Of a stretch of 64,000 nt of DNA, positions 9,244 through 16,925 are shown piece by piece. Each line of letters starts with the position of its first letter. Within the stretch, counting starts at the first letter, position 1. Below the pieces are notes generated by a model. That model was given only the letters and a program-made list of their open reading frames with translations, made no database searches and was not told the DNA's origin. The translations under genes were made by a program, and so were the position numbers. This stretch comes from Alkalimonas mucilaginosa (lineage in GTDB: Bacteria; Pseudomonadota; Gammaproteobacteria; Enterobacterales; Alteromonadaceae), in the NCBI RefSeq assembly GCF_036327005.1, contig NZ_JAUGZK010000003.1, forward strand, positions 186,001 to 250,000, read 5' to 3'.

Positions 9244-9462
9244 TTATTTAAGCTTACTTTTGATTTCATCCCAGGAAATGCCCTGAACCTTGCCTGTTTC
9301 AAGTTCTTCCAGGCGCTGCTCAGCTACCAGGCTCCAGCTAGCATCCACATCGTCATCCTGCGTTTTTTCAAGGCTTGAAATCAGACAATGAGCCAGCAAG
9401 GCTCTATCATTGGCGGAAAGTTCTTTGGTAACTTCAATTAACTGCTCAAGAGTTACACTCAT
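9244..9462 (-). CDS. Antitoxin of the addiction-module component family (TIGR02574-like)
   Basis: 72 residues, acidic, with the usual pattern of this antitoxin family: an N-terminal helix pair (VTKELSANDRALLAHCLISSLE) and a C-terminal end GISWDEIKSKLK that should wrap the toxin. It is the upstream partner of the ParE/RelE-type toxin. Its ATG overlaps the stop codon of a 32-codon open stretch (9459-9557) that may be a leader or a gene remnant. Antitoxins of this type normally repress their own promoter, but I could not identify an operator. Confidence 0.8.
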   Translation of the reverse strand: MSVTLEQLIEVTKELSANDRALLAHCLISSLEKTQDDDVDASWSLVAEQRLEELETGKVQGISWDEIKSKLK

Positions 9463-9557
9463 AGGGAAAGCACTCCATCAATACGTAAACCGAGTTTAGC
9501 ATGCTCAAAGCTTTCTGCCGACAAGTTGCCCGATACTTTCCCACCGTTGTTCACCAC
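9459..9557 (-). pseudogene. Possible 3' remnant of an unknown gene ahead of the antitoxin
   Basis: A 32-codon frame ends NLSAESFEHAKLGLRIDGVLSL and then TGA, overlapping the antitoxin ATG. The frame stays open upstream through the htpX terminator, where it cannot be coding. The segment is protein-like (amphipathic helix, no repeats) but has only GTG start candidates and no ribosome binding site. It could be the tail of a gene lost when the toxin-antitoxin pair arrived, or a chance open stretch. Confidence 0.25.
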
Positions 9558-9572
9558 AGAAGCTGTTAAGTG

Positions 9573-9605
9573 AAAAAAAAACCGGCCCTTGCGGAGCCGG
9601 TTTTT
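9573..9605 (-). terminator. Terminator of htpX
   Basis: On the minus strand AAAAACCGGCTCCGC is followed by a 3-base loop and GGGCCGGTTTTTTTTT. The stem is CCGGC/GCCGG flanked by A and T runs. It begins about 22 bases after the htpX stop. Confidence 0.88.
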
Positions 9606-9627
9606 GGGTTTGTTTACGCCTTGAGGC

Positions 9628-10488
9628 TTAGAACTCGCGGCTGTTTTGCAGCGCAGCGATGCGCTTTTCCAGCGGTGGGTGCGACATAAAAAGTTCGGAC
9701 TTCTTGCCGCCACCAGCAATACCGAAAGCAGCCATGCTGCCCTCTAACCGGCTTTCGTGGTTGTGCTGCAGGCGCTTTAAAGCGGCGACCATCTTATTGG
9801 CGCCTTCTAAGCGAGCGGCACCGGCGTCGGCACGGTATTCACGATGACGCGAGAACCACATCACCACAATACTGGCCAGTACGCCAAATAACATTTCCAG
9901 CACGATCACGATACCAAAGTACGCAATAGTGCCCATTTGCTGGTTATTCTGCCGGATAATGCCGGCAATAAAACGCGCCAGGAAAATAACAAAGGTATTG
10001 ACCACACCCTGGATCAGCGTCAGCGTGACCATATCGCCGTTGGCAATGTGGGACACCTCGTGCGCCAATACAGCTTCCACTTCGTCTTCACGCATATTAC
10101 GCAACAAGCCGGTAGACACCGCTACCAGGGCGTCGTTGCGTTTCATGCCAGTGGCAAAGGCATTCATCTCCGGCGAGTCGTAAATCGCGACTTCCGGCAT
10201 ACCTATGCCTGCTTTACGGGCCTGGCGGGCTACCGTATCCACCAGCCATTTCTCAGTCGCATTACGCGGTTGCTGGATTACCACAGCGCCAGTAGAGCGC
10301 TTGGCCATCCATTTGGACATTGCCAGCGAGATAAAGGAGCCACCAAAACCAAACACAGCAGCAAATACCAGCAAGCCGCCGATACCGGAACGATCAATAT
10401 TAAACACACTGAATATAATGGACAACGCAATGCCCAGGACAAAAAGAACAGCCAGGTTCGTCAGCAAAAATAAGAACACTCTTTTCAT
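9628..10488 (-). CDS. htpX: Heat-shock membrane zinc metalloprotease HtpX
   Basis: 286 residues, the usual HtpX length. Two N-terminal transmembrane helices start at MKRVFLFLLTNLAVLFVLG. The zinc motif HEVSH (AVLAHEVSHIANGD) lies near residue 140, two more helices follow, and the M48 third ligand region is CREYRADAGAAR-like (HREYRADAGAAR). The C-terminal SHPPLEKRIAAL is family-typical. HtpX degrades misfolded inner-membrane proteins alongside FtsH. The frame extends upstream to 10641, but the ATG at 10488 is chosen because TGAGG precedes it and the family starts there. A promoter with both sigma-70 and sigma-32 features lies 32-59 bases upstream. Confidence 0.96.
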   Translation of the reverse strand: MKRVFLFLLTNLAVLFVLGIALSIIFSVFNIDRSGIGGLLVFAAVFGFGGSFISLAMSKWMAKRSTGAVVIQQPRNATEKWLVDTVARQARKAGIGMPEVAIYDSPEMNAFATGMKRNDALVAVSTGLLRNMREDEVEAVLAHEVSHIANGDMVTLTLIQGVVNTFVIFLARFIAGIIRQNNQQMGTIAYFGIVIVLEMLFGVLASIVVMWFSRHREYRADAGAARLEGANKMVAALKRLQHNHESRLEGSMAAFGIAGGGKKSELFMSHPPLEKRIAALQNSREF

Positions 10489-10519
10489 CGTGTACCTCAA
10501 AAGTAATTGAACTTTGTGT

Positions 10520-10547
10520 AATATAAGGGCATCGGCTGAATTTTCAA
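10520..10547 (-). promoter_or_regulatory. Promoter of htpX, heat-shock-like
   Basis: On the minus strand TTGAAA (10547-10542) and TATATT (10525-10520) are 16 bases apart, which fits sigma-70. The same stretch also reads TTGAAA, 12 bases, CCCTTATAT, close to the sigma-32 pattern (CTTGAAA ... CCCCATNT). Since htpX is a sigma-32 gene in E. coli, a heat-shock promoter is plausible. Confidence 0.5.
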
Positions 10548-10655
10548 TGAATACACGACCAAGACCCCGGCAAAAGAGTGTAAGCAAAGTTGTCAGGATG
10601 GGCCGGCTTTCGTAGACTAAGCCGCACTTTGCAACAGACACCCACGGAGATCCCG

Positions 10656-11354
10656 ATGCAACTTCTTGCCCTGAGCAGTTCCAAAGTCAATAACAGCGAC
10701 TACCTGACACCTTACCTGGACTGGATGAGCCAGCACCTGTCCGGCTGCAGCCGCTTGCTGTTTGTGCCTTATGCCGGTGTCAGCATTGATTTTGATGCCT
10801 ATCAGGCCAAAGTGGCTGCGGCACTGGCCCAGCTTGGTATTACGGTCGATAGCCTGCATCGGTTTGACAACCCGGCCAACGCCATCGAGCAAGCTGAAGC
10901 GATTCTGGTAGGAGGCGGCAATACCTTTGCCTTGCTGCAACGGCTGCAGCAGTTGAATTTACTGGATTTAATAAAAAAACGCGTAACCGAAGGGCTACCC
11001 TACATCGGCTGGAGCGCCGGTGCTAACCTGGCCGGCTTGAGCATTCGTACCACCAACGATATGCCGATTGTGCAGCCGGATTCATTCGATGCTTTGGGCT
11101 TATTGCCGTTTCAACTAAACCCACATTACACCGACCAGCACCCGGCCGATTTTCATGGCGAAACCCGCGATATGCGCCTGGCAGAGTTTATGGTGTTAGA
11201 GCCTGAGATGCCGATCATTGCTTTACCGGAAGGCAGTGCTTTGTTGTATCAGGGGGAAGAGCTCACTGTACTCGGTGAGCCGGGCGCTTATCAGTTTAAA
11301 GGCGGCCATAAATCCCACCTGGCAGCAGGTAGCGAGCTATCGGCGTTACTTTAG
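10656..11354 (+). CDS. pepE: Alpha-aspartyl dipeptidase PepE (dipeptidase E)
   Basis: 232 residues, cytoplasmic S51-family dipeptidase that hydrolyses dipeptides with N-terminal aspartate. The nucleophile elbow is GWSAGANLAG (Ser near residue 121). A conserved His segment is LNPHYTDQHPADF, and AILVGGGNTFALLQRL is the family's glycine-rich loop. The ATG at 10656 is preceded by GGAGA; the frame is open from 10590 but the family starts at MQLLALSS. It is divergent from htpX, and its last 9 bases overlap the 3' end of bioD on the other strand. Confidence 0.94.
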   Translation: MQLLALSSSKVNNSDYLTPYLDWMSQHLSGCSRLLFVPYAGVSIDFDAYQAKVAAALAQLGITVDSLHRFDNPANAIEQAEAILVGGGNTFALLQRLQQLNLLDLIKKRVTEGLPYIGWSAGANLAGLSIRTTNDMPIVQPDSFDALGLLPFQLNPHYTDQHPADFHGETRDMRLAEFMVLEPEMPIIALPEGSALLYQGEELTVLGEPGAYQFKGGHKSHLAAGSELSALL

Positions 11355-12026
11355 CTTTAATACGTTCATTAAGGCGCCAGCCAGTTGCTGCTGCAGCAAC
11401 GAGCTGGCCCCTGCTGGCTGGTATGGCAACACGCCCAAACAAGGCGCCGGGATGCGCTGCTGCAAATCGGCAATATTTTCCTGTTGCAGTTGCATCGCCG
11501 GATCGACGCCATTGGCGACCCAGCCGAGCAAGCGCAGACCAGAGCGCTCGATTTCGCGTACTGTCAGCATGGCATGATTCAAACAACCCAGCTTCATCCC
11601 TACCACCAACAGCACTGGCAATTGCTGCTCTATCACCCAATCGGCCAGGTAACGCGTAGCCGATAACGGCAATAGCCAGCCACCAGCCCCTTCCACCAAC
11701 ACCCACTCAGCTTGCTGCTGTAAGGCGCTAAGCTGCTGGCTAAGCACTGTTTCATCCAATGGCTGCTGTTCGATTGCAGCAGCAAGATGCGGCGCTACCG
11801 CCGCTTCCAGCAAGATCGGATTGATGGCCGCATAATCCAGTAGCACCGAGCTGGCTTGTTGCAGCGCCAGCGCATCCGGGTTTTTACCACTGGCATCCAC
11901 CCCGGCGGCGATTGGTTTGGCACCAATGGCGCTAAAACCAGCCTGGTTTAAGCCCTGCAATAAAGCGGTGCTGACATAAGTTTTGCCAGCATCGGTGTCG
12001 GTGCCGGTGACAAAGAAACTGGCCAT
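11346..12026 (-). CDS. bioD: Dethiobiotin synthetase BioD
   Basis: 226 residues. The ATP-binding P loop GTDTDAGKT is at residues 8-16, followed by a conserved Lys in AKPIAAG and the VEGAGGWLLPL motif. BioD closes the ureido ring of dethiobiotin from 7,8-diaminopelargonate, CO2 and ATP. It is the last gene of bioBFCD; its ATG overlaps the bioC stop by one base (coupled translation). The 3' end overlaps convergent pepE by 9 bases, so there is no room for a separate terminator. Confidence 0.96.
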   Translation of the reverse strand: MASFFVTGTDTDAGKTYVSTALLQGLNQAGFSAIGAKPIAAGVDASGKNPDALALQQASSVLLDYAAINPILLEAAVAPHLAAAIEQQPLDETVLSQQLSALQQQAEWVLVEGAGGWLLPLSATRYLADWVIEQQLPVLLVVGMKLGCLNHAMLTVREIERSGLRLLGWVANGVDPAMQLQQENIADLQQRIPAPCLGVLPYQPAGASSLLQQQLAGALMNVLKLK

Positions 12027-12844
12027 CAGCGCTTAACTCCGGTGAGATAAGCCACCTGATAGCTGGCCACTATTGTTTTGGTAGCGGTCTCTGCAGCGCC
12101 GTTTTCTAACAGCTCTGTTTGCCCACTGCCAACCCCTTTTGGGTAGGCCTGCTGCAACTGCTGCCAGTAGCTGCGTCCGGTAAGGCCTTTGCGGGTTTTA
12201 TCCGGCACATAGTTGGCTCCCAGAGATTTCAGCTCCCGGCCAAGCGCCAGCACATCCGGATAGCTAAGTTGCACGGTTTCTATTTGCAATTGCCAGTCCA
12301 TGGTAGGTGCCCCCTGCTGCATCGCCAGCAGCAGCGCATCGGCTGTCAGAAACTGATTCACATGCGGCGTCAGCTCAAGCGCTAAAAAGGCCTGACGAAA
12401 CTCAGCCAGAGTACCCTGCAGCAAGGTGCTCAGGAAAACCTTACCACCGCTTTGCAGCACGCGTTCAAGCTCTGCCGCAACCCTGGATGGCTTGGGGCAC
12501 CACTGCAGCATTAAATTGGAGATGACGTTTTGCACCGAGGCCGCTGCCAGTGGTAAAGCCTCGGCATCGGCCTGAATGTATTCTTTCGCCAGCGCCAGCT
12601 GCTGTGCCTGTTGCAGCATGCCGGCACTTAAATCAACCGCCAGCAGTTGCTGGCAGCGCTGGACCAGCTCCGGGTGCAGCCAGGCCGGGCCACAGCCCAG
12701 ATCCAGCAGGTTGCCCTGTGGTGCCACCGGCAATGCATCAAGTAACGCATAACCAGTTAAGCGCTGCAAACGGGCCGCGTTACTGTAGCTTTGGCAGGCT
12801 TTGCCAAAATGGCGGGCAATGGCTTGCGCCTGAACAGACATCAA
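12026..12844 (-). CDS. bioC: Malonyl-ACP O-methyltransferase BioC
   Basis: 272 residues, SAM-dependent methyltransferase. Motif I is LLDLGCGPAWL (about residue 45), followed by LLAVDLSAGMLQQA and the post-motif ADAEALPLAAASVQNVISNLMLQW. BioC methylates malonyl-ACP to disguise it for fatty-acid elongation, starting pimeloyl synthesis. It overlaps bioF by 4 bases and bioD by 1. The partner esterase (BioH, BioG or BioJ) is not in this window. Two adjacent ATG codons are possible starts (12844, 12841). Confidence 0.95.
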   Translation of the reverse strand: MMSVQAQAIARHFGKACQSYSNAARLQRLTGYALLDALPVAPQGNLLDLGCGPAWLHPELVQRCQQLLAVDLSAGMLQQAQQLALAKEYIQADAEALPLAAASVQNVISNLMLQWCPKPSRVAAELERVLQSGGKVFLSTLLQGTLAEFRQAFLALELTPHVNQFLTADALLLAMQQGAPTMDWQLQIETVQLSYPDVLALGRELKSLGANYVPDKTRKGLTGRSYWQQLQQAYPKGVGSGQTELLENGAAETATKTIVASYQVAYLTGVKR

Positions 12845-13995
12845 AACAGCTCCTGCAATGCAGCCACCAGGGTACGGATATGCTCTGGCTGATGGGCCGC
12901 GCTTAAAGTAATTCGAAGCCGGGCTTTGCCGGCAGCAACGGTTGGTGGCCGGATGGCCGTTAACCAGATGCCCTTCTCTTTTAGAGCCTGACTGAGCACC
13001 AGACAGCGACCGGCATCGCCTACCAGTACCGGCTGAATGGCCGAGCCGGAAGCCACTAAGGGCAAACCGGCTGCTTGTGCCAACTGCTGAAACAGGCCAA
13101 GATGCTGCTGCAAGCGCTCACGCCGCCAGTCATCCTGCCGGCACAGTTGCACCGCTTTCTGCTGCGCCCAACAGAGCGCCGGCGATAACGCCGTGCTGTA
13201 GATGTAATGACGGCCGAACTGGCGCAGGTAATCAATCACAGTGGCAGAGGCGGCAATAAAACCACCCGAGCCACCCAGGGCTTTGCCAAAATTCGCCATC
13301 AGGGCCTGCAACTGCTCGGGTACCAACCTCTGCTGTTGCCAGCTACCTCGCCCCTCAGCACCAAAAACGCCCAGGCCATGCGCATCATCCAGCAGCAACG
13401 GGGCCTGATGCCGTGCACAGAGAGCGGCCATCCCAGCCAGATCGGGGCTGTCCCCATCCATGCTGAAGACCCCTTCCGTCACCACCACCGATTTACCGGT
13501 AGCCTGTTGGCTCAGCAGCTGATGTAACGACGTCAGATCATTGTGCAAGAAACGCTTAAACCCCCCGGCATGATGTTTGGCCGCATCAATCAGCGAGGCA
13601 TGGCTTAACTTATCCAGCAGGATGCGCTCATCTTGCGCTGCCAGGGTTTGTAGCATCGTCTGATTGGCGGCAAAACCAGAGCTGAACAGCAGCACCTCAT
13701 CAAAGCCCAGCCAGTCACAGAGCGCATCGCTAAGCACCTGATGCGCATACTGATGCCCGGTCACCAAAGGCGAACCGGTACTGCCAATACCAAAACGGGC
13801 GGCTCCCTCGGTCAGTGCTGCCAGTACGGCAGGATCCTGCGCCAGCCCGAGGTAATCGTTGCCGGAAAAGTTCAGATAGTCTTTGCCCTGCACCCGCACC
13901 ATGCCATCCGGCAATGGCTGCATGGCGAACTGGTTACGGTGCAATTGCTGCTGCCGGCGCTCACTAAGCGCCTGCTGCATGCTGGCCAGGTCCAT
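12841..13995 (-). CDS. bioF: 8-amino-7-oxononanoate synthase BioF
   Basis: 384 residues, PLP-dependent alpha-oxoamine synthase. NFSGNDYLGLAQDP near residue 43 is the substrate-binding segment. DDAHGLGVFG is the PLP-pyridine region, and the PLP lysine is in ANFGKALGGSGGF (near residue 235). It condenses pimeloyl-ACP or CoA with alanine. Second gene of bioBFCD, 5 bases after bioB and overlapping bioC by 4. Confidence 0.96.
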   Translation of the reverse strand: MDLASMQQALSERRQQQLHRNQFAMQPLPDGMVRVQGKDYLNFSGNDYLGLAQDPAVLAALTEGAARFGIGSTGSPLVTGHQYAHQVLSDALCDWLGFDEVLLFSSGFAANQTMLQTLAAQDERILLDKLSHASLIDAAKHHAGGFKRFLHNDLTSLHQLLSQQATGKSVVVTEGVFSMDGDSPDLAGMAALCARHQAPLLLDDAHGLGVFGAEGRGSWQQQRLVPEQLQALMANFGKALGGSGGFIAASATVIDYLRQFGRHYIYSTALSPALCWAQQKAVQLCRQDDWRRERLQQHLGLFQQLAQAAGLPLVASGSAIQPVLVGDAGRCLVLSQALKEKGIWLTAIRPPTVAAGKARLRITLSAAHQPEHIRTLVAALQELF

Positions 13996-14000
13996 CGGTA

Positions 14001-15041
14001 TTAACCTGCAGCGTGATACAGCGGCGTCTGCTGCTGTTCTTTGATGGCATCCGCCAGTGCCAGGGCATGGGCTTCGTCCGACACATCCTGACGCTGCTCC
14101 GGCCGAATGCCAAGCTTGGCAAACAATTGCATATCGGCATCGGCTTCCGGGTTGTCGGTGGTGAGCAGCTTATCGCCGTAGAAAATCGAGTTGGCACCGG
14201 CCATAAAGCACAGCGCCTGCATTTGCTCGTTCATCCGGCTGCGACCAGCGGATAACCGCACATGGCTGGCTGGCATCATAATGCGGGCCACGGCAATGGC
14301 GCGGATAAACTCAAAAGCATCCATATCCTCGACAGCTTCCAGCGGTGTGCCCTGCACTTTCACCAACATATTGATCGGCACACTCTCCGGATGCTCCGGT
14401 AAATTAGCCAGCTGCATCAGCAAGGCCGAGCGATCATTGGCCGACTCGCCCATGCCAAGAATACCGCCACAGCAGACTTTCATGCCGGCATCGCGCACAT
14501 GCTGCAGAGTATCCAGCCGGTCCTGATAAGTGCGGGTGGTAATGATTTCACCGTAAAACTCCGGCGAGGTATCCAGATTGTGGTTGTAGTAATCCAGGCC
14601 GGCAGAGGCCAGGCTTTGCGCCTGCTCGGGGTCAATCATGCCAAGCGTCATGCAGGTTTCCAGCCCCATCGACTTCACACCACGGACCATTTCAATCAGG
14701 TACGGCATATCCCGCTGCTTCGGGTTGCTCCAGGCTGCGCCCATGCAAAAGCGGGTGGCACCTTTCTCTTTAGCCGCCTGAGCCTGGCGCAGTACTTTTT
14801 CCACTTCCAGCAGGCGCTCACGCTCCAGGCCGGTGTTGTAATGGCCGCTTTGCGGGCAGTACTTGCAGTCTTCGGCGCAGGCACCGGTTTTAATCGACAA
14901 CAAGGTGCTGACCTGCACCTCGTTCGGGGTAAAATGCTGGCGATGCACTGTTTGGGCCTGAAAGACCAGATCATTAAACGGCAAGGCGAACAGAGCATTG
15001 ACTTCGGCTAGGCTCCAGTCGTGACGAATGGCTGTAGACAT
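14001..15041 (-). CDS. bioB: Biotin synthase BioB
   Basis: 346 residues, radical-SAM enzyme. The CxxxCxxC cluster is in GACAEDCKYCPQSGHYNTG near residue 53. The second cluster ligands are expected in CMGAAW, CMTLGM and CCGGILGMGES, ending with the Arg of HVRLSAGRSRM. It inserts sulfur into dethiobiotin. First gene of bioBFCD, divergent from bioA, with a clear promoter just upstream. I searched the 106-base bioA-bioB gap for the usual BirA operator (TTGTAAACC ... GGTTTACAA) and did not see one. Confidence 0.97.
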   Translation of the reverse strand: MSTAIRHDWSLAEVNALFALPFNDLVFQAQTVHRQHFTPNEVQVSTLLSIKTGACAEDCKYCPQSGHYNTGLERERLLEVEKVLRQAQAAKEKGATRFCMGAAWSNPKQRDMPYLIEMVRGVKSMGLETCMTLGMIDPEQAQSLASAGLDYYNHNLDTSPEFYGEIITTRTYQDRLDTLQHVRDAGMKVCCGGILGMGESANDRSALLMQLANLPEHPESVPINMLVKVQGTPLEAVEDMDAFEFIRAIAVARIMMPASHVRLSAGRSRMNEQMQALCFMAGANSIFYGDKLLTTDNPEADADMQLFAKLGIRPEQRQDVSDEAHALALADAIKEQQQTPLYHAAG

Positions 15042-15082
15042 GAGGATCCCTGTTTGGATTGTGGTTCGGGTTATTTTTCGCT

Positions 15083-15110
15083 AGTCTAGCCGCCAACCCT
15101 GACTTGTCAA
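15083..15110 (-). promoter_or_regulatory. Sigma-70 promoter of bioBFCD
   Basis: On the minus strand TTGACA (15110-15105) is a perfect -35 box. After 16 bases comes TAGACT (15088-15083) as -10. The start would lie about 35 bases upstream of the bioB ATG. The box sits in the centre of the bioA-bioB gap, where an operator could act on both directions. Confidence 0.6.
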
Positions 15111-15147
15111 TCTGATTTGCACACACAACTTTACTGATGGTTATTTT

Positions 15148-16419
15148 ATGAGCATTGATTTAGCCTTTGACCGGCAGCATATCTGGCACCCCTATACCTC
15201 GATGATCGATCCACTGCCGGTGTATCCGGTGGTGGCCGCCGAAGGCTGTGAGCTGATTCTGGAAAATGGCCAGCGGCTGGTGGATGGCACCGCCTCTTGG
15301 TGGTCGGCAGTGCATGGCTACCGCCACCCGGTGCTGGATCAGGCAGTCACCGACCAGCTTGGCCAGATGGCCCATGTGATGTTTGGCGGCATTACCCATC
15401 CGCAGGCAGTGACACTGTGCCAACAGCTGCTGGCCATGACACCGCCGGCGTTAAACAAAGTCTTTCTGGCCGACAGCGGCTCGATTGCGGTGGAAGTAGC
15501 CATTAAAATGGCGCTGCAGTACTGGCAGGGCATCGGCCACAGACAAAAAACCGAGCTGATTAGCCTGCGTAAGGGCTACCATGGCGATACCTTTGCCGCC
15601 ATGGCGGTGTGCGATCCGGTCGATAGCATGCACAGCATGTTCAGCAAACTGCTGCCGCAGCATCATTTTCTACCGGCCCCGGACAGTCCGTACCACAGCG
15701 AATTCCGGCCAGAGAGCCTAAAGCCCTTGCAACAACTGCTAGAGCAGCGCCATCAGTACATTGCCGCCCTGATCCTGGAGCCCATCGTGCAAGGCTATGG
15801 CGGCATGCGTTTTTACCACCCCGACTATCTGGCGGGATGTCGCGCCTTGTGCGATGAGTTTGAAGTACTGCTGATTGCCGATGAAATTGCCACCGGCTTT
15901 GGCCGCACCGGCAGTCTGTTTGCCTGTGAACAAGCCAAGATCACCGCCGATATTCTGTGCCTGGGCAAAGCCTTAACCGGCGGTTACATGACGATGGCCG
16001 CTACCCTCTGTACCGATCAGGTGGCGCTTGGTGTTAGTCAGAGCGAGGCAGGTGGCCTGATGCATGGCCCGACCTTTATGGCCAACCCGCTGGCCTGTGC
16101 GGTGGCCAATGCCAGTATCGGTTTGATCCGTACCGGTGACTGGCAAGCGCAGGTCGCAGCGATTGAAACTCAGCTAAAAGCCGAATTAGCCCCCTGCCAG
16201 GCCTCGCCTTTGGTAAAAGAAGTGCGGGTACTGGGAGCCATCGGTGTGCTGGAGATGCACCACCCTGTGGATGTAGCCAAGCTGCAACAGCATTTTGTCG
16301 GTGATGGGGTTTGGATCCGGCCTTTTAACCGGCTGATTTATCTGATGCCGCCCTTTATTATCAGCGAGGAGCAAATCAGCCGCTTGTGCTGGTCGATGCG
16401 TCGTACGGTTGGGGTCTGA
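15148..16419 (+). CDS. bioA: Adenosylmethionine-8-amino-7-oxononanoate aminotransferase BioA
   Basis: 423 residues, class III PLP aminotransferase. DRQHIWHPYTSM at residues 8-19 and GTASWWSAVHGYRHP are BioA-specific substrate-binding segments. The cofactor region is LLIADEIATGFGRTG, and the PLP lysine is in CLGKALTGGYMT (near residue 274). It transfers the SAM amino group to 8-amino-7-oxononanoate. Transcribed away from bioBFCD, as in E. coli. Convergent with the small membrane protein that follows; I see no hairpin in the 17-base gap. Confidence 0.97.
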   Translation: MSIDLAFDRQHIWHPYTSMIDPLPVYPVVAAEGCELILENGQRLVDGTASWWSAVHGYRHPVLDQAVTDQLGQMAHVMFGGITHPQAVTLCQQLLAMTPPALNKVFLADSGSIAVEVAIKMALQYWQGIGHRQKTELISLRKGYHGDTFAAMAVCDPVDSMHSMFSKLLPQHHFLPAPDSPYHSEFRPESLKPLQQLLEQRHQYIAALILEPIVQGYGGMRFYHPDYLAGCRALCDEFEVLLIADEIATGFGRTGSLFACEQAKITADILCLGKALTGGYMTMAATLCTDQVALGVSQSEAGGLMHGPTFMANPLACAVANASIGLIRTGDWQAQVAAIETQLKAELAPCQASPLVKEVRVLGAIGVLEMHHPVDVAKLQQHFVGDGVWIRPFNRLIYLMPPFIISEEQISRLCWSMRRTVGV

Positions 16420-16436
16420 ACGAATGTCGATGAATG

Positions 16437-16805
16437 CTACAGGCGAAGCAGGTAAAGCCCCAGCGCAATGGACGCCAGCAACAGCAATACCAGATTAAAA
16501 TGCAGCCGGTCGTCTTTACGGCGTAAGCGCAGCCGGTTGAGCACCAGGCTAATGGCACTAAGCAGCGCCGTGCCATACAGCATGGCCTGCAACCAGTTGG
16601 TTAGCACCGGGTGCCAGTCGCCTCGCACTTCAATATCCCAGTAGCGCACCAGGCCGGTATCCATTTCCGGCCGGGCAAAATGCACCAGTAACAAGGCCAG
16701 AATAAAAAGTACCCACGCCAGCACCGCCAGCCAGGCAAACAACTGGCGCACCAGATCCGGCCCCTGACGACGATCATTTTTAAATGCACTGTGCTCTGTG
16801 GTCAT
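16437..16805 (-). CDS. Small membrane protein of unknown function
   Basis: 122 residues with three transmembrane helices: LFAWLAVLAWVLFILALLLV, WLQAMLYGTALLSAISLVL and LVLLLLASIALGLYLL. Between helices 1 and 2 is a conserved-looking segment MDTGLVRYWDIEVRGDW, which should face the periplasm. Basic clusters (NRLRLRRKDD) flank helix 2 on the cytoplasmic side. I do not recognise a named family. It is convergent with bioA and divergent from asnS. The ATG is followed by a plausible soluble N-terminus with two charged clusters. Confidence 0.7.
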   Translation of the reverse strand: MTTEHSAFKNDRRQGPDLVRQLFAWLAVLAWVLFILALLLVHFARPEMDTGLVRYWDIEVRGDWHPVLTNWLQAMLYGTALLSAISLVLNRLRLRRKDDRLHFNLVLLLLASIALGLYLLRL

Positions 16806-16831
16806 ATTCGCGCTAAAAACCTAAGTTTTAC

Positions 16832-16859
16832 TTGTGTTCAGTCACTGCGTCAGTATCAT
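16832..16859 (+). promoter_or_regulatory. Candidate promoter of asnS
   Basis: TTGTGT (16832-16837) and TATCAT (16854-16859) are 16 bases apart, about 70 bases upstream of the asnS ATG. The match is moderate and rests on spacing and position only. Confidence 0.4.
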
Positions 16860-16925
16860 TACATGTCTTATTGATTTGACCAAGTTTAACCGCCAGGTTT
16901 CCAATTTTACACGGAGCTTTCAAGC

